8,314 nucleotides of DNA from Pseudomonadota bacterium (GTDB lineage Bacteria; Bdellovibrionota; Bacteriovoracia; Bacteriovoracales; Bacteriovoracaceae): assembly GCA_023432655.1 (NCBI GenBank), contig JAEYUK010000123.1, positions 1-8,314 on the forward strand, read 5' to 3'. Below the pieces are notes generated by a model. The model made no database searches and was not told where the DNA came from. It saw only the letters and a program-made list of their open reading frames with translations. Shown piece by piece: positions 1-6,162 of the stretch (position 1 is its first letter; each line of letters begins with the position of its first letter). The translations under genes were made by a program, and so were the position numbers.

Positions 1-1
1 C

Positions 2-49
2 ATTAAAATAGGCCTCAAGACCTGGGTGAAAATCAACGTTCAGAAATGA
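2..49 (+). CDS. Possible last codons of a + strand gene cut by the left edge
   Basis: Frame 2 is open from the window edge to a TGA at 47-49 and reads IKIGLKTWVKINVQK. This is a plausible protein C-terminus, but 15 residues cannot be identified. The rival reading is that the CAT at 1-3 is the start codon of a - strand gene running off the left edge, with a GAGG upstream of it. The sequence does not decide between them. Confidence 0.25.
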   Translation: MKIGLKTWVKINVQK

Positions 50-107
50 CATGGGAATCCTCGGTATAAAATCAACATTTTGGCTGGTTTATCACGTGCC
101 TGGGCCT

Positions 108-137
108 TTGTCAGGGGAAGAGGTAAAAATTTCTAAA
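108..137 (+). promoter_or_regulatory. Candidate sigma70-type promoter for the barrel gene
   Basis: TTGTCA at 108-113 differs from the -35 consensus at one position. TCTAAA at 132-137 matches four of six -10 positions, with an 18-bp spacer. It would start transcription about 60 bases before the ATG at 205. This is a by-eye match; the remainder of 50-204 shows no gene. Confidence 0.3.
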
Positions 138-180
138 TTCCATCAAATGGCCCTAAGGATTAAACTAATGTCTTAAACAA

Positions 181-199
181 CCGGCCCGGCCGGAAAGGA
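181..199 (+). promoter_or_regulatory. GC-rich leader hairpin next to the ribosome binding site
   Basis: CCGGC at 181-185 and GCCGG at 189-193 can form a 5-bp all-GC stem with a 3-base loop. The stem ends directly before the Shine-Dalgarno AAAGGA at 194-199, which lies about 5 bases ahead of the ATG at 205. The hairpin leaves the binding site free, so a role in mRNA 5' stability is more natural than occlusion. Function is inferred only. Confidence 0.35.
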
Positions 200-204
200 A
201 ATCC

Positions 205-1284
205 ATGAAAAAGCTTCTGCTCCCCATCGCGGCCCTTTGTTTTGGGCTTTACGCTAGTGATTCTTCGGCCCAGATTTTCAGACTTCGGGTGACCCCTACC
301 GGGACTGCGGTCATTGATAATTTCATAAGTGCTGAGATCCAAAAAATCGAAAACGACATCAATAAAGACCTCCCAAGTGCTCAACCTAAAAGGCTCATGG
401 AAGGGATGGCCAACTCTTCGGTCATGGCCGGGAAAGGAATTGGTTCCGACTACGCTTCAAATATGGAAGTATTCCTGATTGGGGCGGGCATTGGTGTAGG
501 AGCTGATCTTGAAAAAGATAAAAACACTGACTCTGATATTACCGGACTCGGTATTGCTCCGGGACTAGTGATTGGTACAAACTTAGGCTGGATGGATACT
601 TCCCGTATTCTGGGCATGGATACTAACCGTCTTAATGTTTATGCGAACTTCATGGGCTATAGTCACGACCAGGATTTTGGTGAAAACGACAGTAAAACAC
701 AAGCCGAAGTTGATATGACTTCTTTCGGAGTTCATTTCCGTTATGACTGGATTAAAGGAAATGGCAGCAAACTTCTAGGCTGGGGCGGGGTCAAACTTCA
801 CTTTGGATATGAATACAACAAGACTGATCTGACTTTTAATACGAAGATTAATGAAGAGGTCAATGCTACAAATGGATCTGAAACGATTAACGATACGATC
901 ACAGGTTCTCCGCGCGCTACCATTTTAGTGAATACCCATTCTATTCCGCTGGAAATTTCAACAGATGTGCAGTTCCTCTACTTCATGAGTCTTTATGGTG
1001 GTTTGGGGGTTGATTTTAACTTCGGGGAAGCCAAAGGTGATGGGGCATTAAATGCTGACAACCAACAGATCACTTGTACTGGTGGTGCGTGCGGCGGGGG
1101 AACAAACATCAACGTCACTCCTGAGGCCAACATTGATGCTACCGGAAAAGTGAACTCTTTCACTTCCCGCGCCTTCGCAGGTCTTCAATTCAATCTTCCA
1201 TACGTCCGCATTTTTGGCCAGGTGGATAAGTCCCTTGGTGATGATCTGATCGGTGCTACTGCCGGCGTGAGATTCGTTTACTAG
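205..1284 (+). CDS. Exported outer-membrane beta-barrel-like protein, function unknown
   Basis: The 359-residue product begins with a typical signal peptide: MKK, a hydrophobic run, and a likely cut after SSA at residue 22. A charged, helical-looking stretch (about 35-75) follows. The rest alternates hydrophobic and polar residues with many Gly and aromatics, as in transmembrane beta-strands, and ends in GVRFVY with an aromatic last residue, the usual signature for outer-membrane barrel assembly. Two cysteines, C291 and C296, sit in a Gly/Thr-rich segment (about 275-315) that reads like a loop and could form a disulfide. The start is backed by AAAGGA five bases upstream. The gene appears monocistronic, with a leader hairpin and a strong intrinsic terminator 42 bases after the stop. 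I do not recognise a characterised family; porin-like or adhesin-like roles are both open. Barrel assignment is inference from composition. Confidence 0.8.
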   Translation: MKKLLLPIAALCFGLYASDSSAQIFRLRVTPTGTAVIDNFISAEIQKIENDINKDLPSAQPKRLMEGMANSSVMAGKGIGSDYASNMEVFLIGAGIGVGADLEKDKNTDSDITGLGIAPGLVIGTNLGWMDTSRILGMDTNRLNVYANFMGYSHDQDFGENDSKTQAEVDMTSFGVHFRYDWIKGNGSKLLGWGGVKLHFGYEYNKTDLTFNTKINEEVNATNGSETINDTITGSPRATILVNTHSIPLEISTDVQFLYFMSLYGGLGVDFNFGEAKGDGALNADNQQITCTGGACGGGTNINVTPEANIDATGKVNSFTSRAFAGLQFNLPYVRIFGQVDKSLGDDLIGATAGVRFVY

Positions 1285-1786
1285 ATTTTCTCCATAATTT
1301 CGGTTGGCGAATGCCGCCCGACTCCCAAAGGCCCACACGGTGGGCCTTTGCTTTTTTCAGGGCCCGAAGATACTGATACTTTTCCCTCACTGATGAAAAC
1401 TCTGCATGAGGATAAAGGGTCGTGCATCCCATCTCGATAAGTTTTAAACTGATTCCCTTTAACTCCCCTAGAATCCTTCCATAAATATCTTCTTTAATGA
1501 TCCACAGTTCTTGTTTCGAGTGAACGGGGGCAAGTCTTTGTAAGCACTGGGTAGAGCTTAGACCGGCATCACCTTTATTATTTAAATAAGGCTGCCTTTT
1601 CTCCGGGGAATCAATTTTTAAAAGCCTCACTTTAAACTGATAGTTTCCATGGGCAACTAAAACAGTATCACCGTCATAAACTTTCAGAACCTTAACCGGG
1701 AGTTTTAAGGGATAGAGGTCTGTAAGATCTACCCTGACGAGAAATAGGCTCAACAAAGGTAAAAGAATTTGATAGGGTCGGCCCAT
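1256..1786 (-). CDS. Exported Staphylococcus-nuclease-type (thermonuclease) protein
   Basis: The 176-residue product fits the SNase family, Ca2+-dependent enzymes that cut DNA and RNA. The active-site residues of the S. aureus enzyme are all recognisable: VYDGDT gives D38 and D40, RLLKIDSPE gives R54, D59 and E62, and DIYGR gives R104. The C-terminal helix ends in the family-typical AKAHRVGLW (146-154), followed by a basic tail. A hydrophobic N-terminus (about 6-17) suggests export or membrane anchoring, although the cleavage site is unclear. C81 and C121 could form a disulfide. The ATG at 1784-1786 has AAAGGAG five bases upstream. The last codons overlap the convergent barrel gene by 29 bp and include that gene's terminator hairpin. 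An exported nuclease would suit degradation of extracellular or prey nucleic acid; that role is inferred. Confidence 0.92.
   Translation of the reverse strand: MGRPYQILLPLLSLFLVRVDLTDLYPLKLPVKVLKVYDGDTVLVAHGNYQFKVRLLKIDSPEKRQPYLNNKGDAGLSSTQCLQRLAPVHSKQELWIIKEDIYGRILGELKGISLKLIEMGCTTLYPHAEFSSVREKYQYLRALKKAKAHRVGLWESGGIRQPKLWRKSSKRISRRQ
1327..1357 (+). terminator. Intrinsic terminator of the barrel gene, inside nuclease coding sequence
   Basis: AAAGGCCCAC (1327-1336), a 3-base loop ACG and GTGGGCCTTT (1340-1349) form a perfect 10-bp stem, followed by GC and six T (1352-1357). This is a textbook Rho-independent terminator for + strand transcription. There is no T-run on the other side, so it should not stop the - strand nuclease transcript. 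The same bases encode nuclease residues 144-153. Confidence 0.9.
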
Positions 1787-1808
1787 TCAATCTCCTTTAC
1801 TGGATATG

Positions 1809-1826
1809 CCGGGGCCTAGGCCTCTG
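1809..1826. promoter_or_regulatory. Palindrome in the divergent nuclease/tgt spacer
   Basis: GGCCTAGGCC at 1813-1822 is a perfect 10-bp palindrome, and outer matches at 1809/1826 and 1811/1824 extend it imperfectly to 18 bp. It lies in the middle of the 71-bp spacer between two divergent start codons, a common place for an operator. No clear promoter boxes were found in the spacer, so an operator role is speculative. Confidence 0.25.
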
Positions 1827-1857
1827 GAAAACAATTTGCCCAAAGGATTATTCATTT

Positions 1858-2988
1858 ATGAATGTTCGCTCCGAAGTAAACAACCACTTTAAATTCACTC
1901 TTGAACACGTCGATAAAAACTGCGGCGCCCGGGCGGGTTACATCGATACTCCCCATGGACGCATTCACACGCCGGTCTTTATGCCTGTGGGAACCCATGG
2001 AGCGATCAAGGCCCTACAACCGAAAGAGTTAGTAGATCTCTCGATTGAAATCCTTCTCTCCAATACTTACCACCTTCATTTAACTCCTGGCTCTGAGCTT
2101 ATTGCCAAGGCCGGAGGCCTTCATAAATTTATGGGATGGGACCGCCCTATTCTTACGGACTCCGGCGGCTTCCAGGTTTTCTCGCTTCAAAAAAATTCCA
2201 TCACAGAAGAAGGGGCCAACTTTAAAGGGGCCAAGGGCGAGAACGTTCTTCTCACTCCGGAAATTTCTATCCAGGTTCAGCAGAATCTGGGCTCCGATAT
2301 CATGATGGCCTTTGATGAGTGTATTCCTTATCCCGCCACTGAAAAGTATGTGGAGAACTCGATTGCTCGTACTCACCGCTGGCTTGACCGTTGTATTGAG
2401 GCCTGGAAAAATCCTCAGCAGGCGCTCTTCGGAATTGTTCAGGGTGGAGTCTATGATAAGTACCGTAAGATCTGTATCGAAGAAGTGACCAAACGAAATC
2501 TTCCTGGTTACGCCATCGGTGGAGTGTCTGTTGGTGAAGGTCCTGAGCACATGGAAAAAGTGGTGAAGTACACCGCACCTTTAATGCCAAAAGATAAGCC
2601 TCGCTACGTGATGGGTGTAGGCATGCCAGAAGATCTTCTTATGATCTGGGAACACGGTGTGGACATGAGTGACTGTATCATTCCAACCAAGTTTGCTCGT
2701 GGTGGAACGCTCTTCACAAACCGCGGAAAAATCCGCATTGAACATAAGAACTATCGCCGTGACTTTTTCCCGATTGAGCCTAATCTAAAAGATTACGTGA
2801 ATACGAATTTCACCCGCGCTTATATTAAGCATCTTTTTGATTCGAATGAAATTTTGGGTCAGATTCTGGCCACCGCTCATAATATTTCATTTTATAAGTC
2901 GATGGCCATGAGAGCGAGAGAAGCGATCCTAGAGGACCGCTTCCTGGAATTTAAAAATCAATTTTTGGAAGGTTATAAGAGGGATTAA
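1858..2988 (+). CDS. tgt: Queuine/preQ1 tRNA-guanine transglycosylase lacking the zinc cysteines
   Basis: The 376-residue product is a full-length Tgt-family TIM barrel. Bacterial Tgt swaps guanine 34 of the GUN-anticodon tRNAs (Asp, Asn, His, Tyr) for preQ1 on the way to queuosine. Visible motifs are LTDSGGFQVFSL with general acid/base D101, MAFDEC with base-binding D153, GIVQGG (192-197), AIGGVSVGEG (219-228), MGVGMPEDLL (252-261) and SDCIIPTK with nucleophile D272. In E. coli the C-terminal zinc is held by three Cys in CDCYTC plus a His. Here an ungapped match gives L310, D312 and N315 at the Cys positions, while H341 remains. K278 also replaces the usual Arg after IPT. AAAGGA at 1842-1847 supports the ATG. 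The 3' end overlaps the convergent lipoprotein gene by 38 bp. All active-site residues argue for an active enzyme, but a diverged paralogue is possible. Confidence 0.95.
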   Translation: MNVRSEVNNHFKFTLEHVDKNCGARAGYIDTPHGRIHTPVFMPVGTHGAIKALQPKELVDLSIEILLSNTYHLHLTPGSELIAKAGGLHKFMGWDRPILTDSGGFQVFSLQKNSITEEGANFKGAKGENVLLTPEISIQVQQNLGSDIMMAFDECIPYPATEKYVENSIARTHRWLDRCIEAWKNPQQALFGIVQGGVYDKYRKICIEEVTKRNLPGYAIGGVSVGEGPEHMEKVVKYTAPLMPKDKPRYVMGVGMPEDLLMIWEHGVDMSDCIIPTKFARGGTLFTNRGKIRIEHKNYRRDFFPIEPNLKDYVNTNFTRAYIKHLFDSNEILGQILATAHNISFYKSMAMRAREAILEDRFLEFKNQFLEGYKRD

Positions 2989-5566
2989 AATTCTCTCTTA
3001 TCACTTCATCCTGGAGTTCCATTCTCTTCCTGGCAAGACGTGAAGTAAGTTCACTTGATGACAGATTCAGTTTCTTAACGATTGGATCTGTCATGATTTC
3101 TTTAACCACTGAAGCCTCAAGACCATCCCAGGCGTCACGAAGACAGCTTTCTCTTTTCTTCTTATAAATAAAGGCACCGATCAGCGGGATGTTTGGATTT
3201 TTATCAATACAAACTTGCGCCTGACGATGACCAGCGGCGAGCATTTTTACTTCCAGCCCTTTCACCACTTTTTCAATGAACTCACCTTTTGAGTTCTCGA
3301 TCCATTTATTTACTTCCGGACTCTCAGAAATTTTGGCACAGGTTTGTTTTTCTAAGAAGTCAGAGAAGATACCTTTCTTTTCATTAAAGAGAAGTTCCAT
3401 TCCAATCAGTCGCAGAGCTTCTTTCTTACAATCCAGAACCAACTGTTTGGAGTCAATCAGATTCGTTGCCCAATGGAAGCTTGAAAGAACTTCGCTACGG
3501 AGTTTCCCCTTATCTTCATACATATAATCAATGGCCGCACTTACCTCTTTATTTCTCTCACTTTCATAGATCGTCTGCACATACTTAATGAGACGAGGCT
3601 GAACTTCTTTAGTTAAAATGAGTTCTTCCTTACCGTTAGTTAATTGGGAACTTCCAACCGTAAAGTTTCTCACAGTATTTTGAATGGCGCCTGGAAGTTC
3701 ATTATTAAGGCAGTTATAAAATGAACTCACCATAAAACCACTTCCCACATCAAATAGACCAGAGCGAGGGGTCGCGCTATTATTATGAGATCTCGCCGCA
3801 CAGGCTTCCCATGTGTACTGGGCTTCTTCCCGGATCGATTCAAGTTTTGAGGCCACTAAATCCCGGTAAGAATTCATGGTCTCTTCTTTAATTGAATGAA
3901 AAGAATGCTGGGCCACATAAAGATCGGCCAGTTCTTGAGTTTGCTCCGGTGGAAGTCTTAAAGCTTCGGCCTTAGCATAAGCATTCTTTTGTACCTCGGC
4001 CGTGAAACATCCAAGCTCATCAAATTCTTCATAACAATTTACGTAAGCGTTCTTAGCGATTCTTTTGTCATTAAGCTGTGAACGAAATTCTTGAATGCGC
4101 GCCAGATACTCGGGATCTTTCTGAAGCTCACTTAGGAATTTATCAAAAGAAGAAGCTAAACTAGCTTTAACGATAACAGGCCACTTCTCTTTCCCTGGAG
4201 ATTCATACAAGGCCGTACAGCCTTCAGGTTCGCCGATTGCGATTTTCGCCTCAATGATTTTGGCGATATCGACCGCGCGTGTTCCAAGACAATTAAGCAT
4301 CGTCGGAAGAACCGGGGAAGAAAAATCCGTCGTTTTAAAATAACTGGATTTCGGCGAAGCCTTCACGGTATTACAATCCGTCACGGCATTTAAAACTTCA
4401 TTACTGATATCCAGAGCGTACCCATCGATCCAATGCTTAAGCAGAGCTTCTCTTTCAAAAGAACGATTCTGATAATAGTTTTGAGAGACCCAATCAAAGT
4501 GAGGTCCAGTAATTTTACTCTTGGTTAAATCCCCATCGATCCTAAACATCGCAAGCGATTCAGCAAAGTTTTCCTGAGGAGATGTTCCCGCATAACTGGT
4601 GACAAGCTTTTGACCAGTAGTCTTACCCCACTCGCGGGTGACTCTTCCCCATTGGTCAACATACTCATTGTCCATGTTGAAACCGGCCACTGTTGCATAA
4701 TCGCTTTGGTGAGAGCGATAAAAGATCTTAGAATTCTCTCCACCTTCAAAGTCAACATGGTGATTTATTTCGTGAGTCACGGCCTGATAGAGATATCCCA
4801 TGTCCAGGTTCGTTTTATTCTGCCACAGACAGGAATCAGTGACCTTAATCCATCCACGACTGTAGGCGAGACCACAGGCACCTTTATACTTAGTCCCTTC
4901 GAACTCATGACCGCGCGGGACTCTTTGAAATTCTTTTAATTTTTTGAGACTGGTTTGAGGTGCTTTAAGCATCAACGTCAAACGCCAAAGACCATAGAGC
5001 TCTTGATCATTATAAAGATACTGATCCAAGGGAACTCGTTGATTATTGTAAATGCCGGGACTAGAGGTCTCGCCATCAACAATAGGAATGAGATTATCGG
5101 CCGATAACATATAACCAAATTTCAAATACCAAAGATAATGCACATATCCTGCGATATGGCCTTCTTTTCCGTAAATGCGGTTATAAATACAAGGAACACT
5201 AGAACAACCGTTATAATCGATACTGTCGTCTTTAAGATCCCCGATCTGATCTCCATACTCTTTTAAAAAGTTTGCCTGAGGAACCGGTAGATCATCCAGA
5301 TTCAAATGTCTCCATGTGCCTCTTACTCGTCCGGCCTTGGTGAATTTTCTCTCAATTTCCTGAATCTCGGCCTTAAGAGTATCAACGGTGAAAACTTGCT
5401 GTAAGCACTGCTTTTGATTGGAGCTCGCAAGGGCCCTCTCAAGCACAACTTCTTTTTTAGGAGCTTGGGCTTCCCAGTGGGAGAGAAGGGTTTTCTCCTT
5501 AGGAGCTTTGGTACAACTACCCCCGATCATGAGAACTGAGAGGATGACGAGATTAGATTTTTTCAT
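2951..5566 (-). CDS. Large lipoprotein with HEXXH zinc-metallopeptidase-like domain
   Basis: The 871-residue product starts with MKK, a hydrophobic segment and GGSC18, an imperfect lipobox, so it is probably a lipid-anchored envelope protein. VTHEINHHVDFEGG carries the zincin motif HEXXH (H265, E266, H269). TSPQENFAES, with E332 and E336, lies about 65 residues later and resembles the third-ligand helix of gluzincin-type peptidases. Together they suggest a zinc peptidase domain within about residues 120-380. The rest (380-871) is mostly helical-looking and charged, with no motif I recognise. Besides C18 there are 16 cysteines spread along the chain, consistent with several disulfides in an exported protein. 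The start overlaps the upstream small lipoprotein gene by 14 bp and has only a weak Shine-Dalgarno (AGAGTGG), so translational coupling is likely. Substrate is unknown; prey-envelope or self-envelope proteolysis is speculation. Confidence 0.85.
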   Translation of the reverse strand: MKKSNLVILSVLMIGGSCTKAPKEKTLLSHWEAQAPKKEVVLERALASSNQKQCLQQVFTVDTLKAEIQEIERKFTKAGRVRGTWRHLNLDDLPVPQANFLKEYGDQIGDLKDDSIDYNGCSSVPCIYNRIYGKEGHIAGYVHYLWYLKFGYMLSADNLIPIVDGETSSPGIYNNQRVPLDQYLYNDQELYGLWRLTLMLKAPQTSLKKLKEFQRVPRGHEFEGTKYKGACGLAYSRGWIKVTDSCLWQNKTNLDMGYLYQAVTHEINHHVDFEGGENSKIFYRSHQSDYATVAGFNMDNEYVDQWGRVTREWGKTTGQKLVTSYAGTSPQENFAESLAMFRIDGDLTKSKITGPHFDWVSQNYYQNRSFEREALLKHWIDGYALDISNEVLNAVTDCNTVKASPKSSYFKTTDFSSPVLPTMLNCLGTRAVDIAKIIEAKIAIGEPEGCTALYESPGKEKWPVIVKASLASSFDKFLSELQKDPEYLARIQEFRSQLNDKRIAKNAYVNCYEEFDELGCFTAEVQKNAYAKAEALRLPPEQTQELADLYVAQHSFHSIKEETMNSYRDLVASKLESIREEAQYTWEACAARSHNNSATPRSGLFDVGSGFMVSSFYNCLNNELPGAIQNTVRNFTVGSSQLTNGKEELILTKEVQPRLIKYVQTIYESERNKEVSAAIDYMYEDKGKLRSEVLSSFHWATNLIDSKQLVLDCKKEALRLIGMELLFNEKKGIFSDFLEKQTCAKISESPEVNKWIENSKGEFIEKVVKGLEVKMLAAGHRQAQVCIDKNPNIPLIGAFIYKKKRESCLRDAWDGLEASVVKEIMTDPIVKKLNLSSSELTSRLARKRMELQDEVIRENFNPSYNLPKIDF
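2975..3001. other. Hairpin across the tgt stop codon in the convergent overlap
   Basis: ATAAGAGGGA (2975-2984) pairs with TCTCTCTTAT (2992-3001) over ten positions, nine Watson-Crick and one G-U, around a 7-base loop that contains the tgt TAA. Neither side has a T-run, so it is not a convincing intrinsic terminator. It could mark a processed 3' end for tgt mRNA. It also lies within the last codons of the convergent lipoprotein gene. Confidence 0.35.
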
Positions 5567-5972
5567 GTTCTACCACTCTTGAAATAAAGCCACTGCCTTC
5601 TGAATAAATGACGGAAAGTCCTTCGGAAGGACACTTAAATTCAAACTGAGAAGGGTCATGGCCTTTACCTTCTGAGATTTTATTTGTGACCGTTTCGCAG
5701 GATTCAAATTTATGCTTCCAATAAAGAAGTGTTTTCTCATTCCCTTTCGGATCTCGAAAACCATTGGTCACAACATTATTTTTTATCTGGTATTTTTCAT
5801 TCCCTTCAAAGACCAGGATCTTACTATCTTCAACCGGAATCTCCTTCTCTTCCAGAGGCTCACCCAGCTGAGCGGTTAGTTCAGTGACGGTGGTTTTACC
5901 GTAGTCAAAGGAGCGTTGTTTTTGTCCACAACTCGCTAATAGTAGAAGCGATAAATAAATACTCAGTTTCAT
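5553..5972 (-). CDS. Small lipoprotein, BamE/SmpA-like in its first half
   Basis: The 139-residue product has a clear lipoprotein signal with lipobox LASC15 and is likely anchored in the outer membrane. Residues 24-70 (GKTTVTELTAQLGEP, then alternating strands ending in NNVVTNGFRDP) follow the layout of SmpA/OmlA/BamE domains: a short helix, an LG-x-P turn, then beta-strands. No further signature was found. C92 and C114 in the second half may form a disulfide. It is the first gene of a - strand pair and overlaps the large metallopeptidase-like lipoprotein by 14 bp, so the two are probably made together and may act as partners. The start at 5970-5972 follows TGGAGAA. The BamE resemblance is weak and by eye; a family-specific accessory lipoprotein is equally possible. 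Confidence 0.8.
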   Translation of the reverse strand: MKLSIYLSLLLLASCGQKQRSFDYGKTTVTELTAQLGEPLEEKEIPVEDSKILVFEGNEKYQIKNNVVTNGFRDPKGNEKTLLYWKHKFESCETVTNKISEGKGHDPSQFEFKCPSEGLSVIYSEGSGFISRVVEHEKI

Positions 5973-5978
5973 TATAAA

Positions 5979-6004
5979 TTCTCCATTGGCCTCCTATCGG
6001 AGAA
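5979..6004 (-). promoter_or_regulatory. Possible hairpin covering the small lipoprotein's Shine-Dalgarno
   Basis: On the - strand mRNA, TTCTCC (6004-5999) can pair with GGAGAA (5984-5979), the binding site for the start at 5972, around a 14-base loop. The same TTCTCC can instead pair with a nearer GGAG (about 5994-5991). Two mutually exclusive pairings are possible, but both are short. Confidence 0.25.
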
Positions 6005-6138
6005 GTATTCCAACAACTTTAGTCTACTACTCACCGCTTCTTATCTAAGCCCCTGATTCTCATGACCTAGGACAGCTTAATTTAGGGTAAAGATACGGTC
6101 CCTTTCATAGGCAAGCCCCAAAAAAGACGGTAAAAGCG

Positions 6139-6158
6139 CCTCCAGAAACTCCTGGAGG
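6139..6158 (+). promoter_or_regulatory. Hairpin sequestering the ribosome binding site of the glutaminase-like gene
   Basis: CCTCCAG (6139-6145), a 6-base loop and CTGGAGG (6152-6158) form a perfect 7-bp stem. The 3' arm contains the only strong Shine-Dalgarno, GGAGG, four bases ahead of the ATG at 6163. When folded, it would hide the ribosome binding site, suggesting translational control by temperature, a protein or a small RNA. The remainder of the 190-bp divergent spacer 5973-6162 shows no gene and no convincing promoter. Confidence 0.5.
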
Positions 6159-6162
6159 TTCA

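Noticed and set aside
2080..2590. Two - strand open frames of 96 and 156 codons opposite tgt.
   Set aside because: They mirror a highly conserved tgt coding frame, lack ribosome sites, and read as low-plausibility proteins.
2921..2942. Hairpin AAGCG-TCC / GGA-CGCTT downstream of the large lipoprotein gene as its terminator.
   Set aside because: It contains an A-C mismatch, and no T-run follows on the - strand; it is more simply explained as tgt coding sequence.
1858..2988. Reading the tgt-like gene as a DNA-modifying DpdA or an archaeal-type enzyme.
   Set aside because: Length, SGGFQVFSL, GIVQGG, GGVSVGEG, DCIIPT and NEILG match bacterial Tgt closely. There are no neighbouring DNA-modification genes and no PUA domain.
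4610..4939. A 109-codon + strand open frame inside the metallopeptidase-like gene.
   Set aside because: It is antisense to the HEXXH region of a well-supported gene, has no ribosome site, and its composition is not protein-like.
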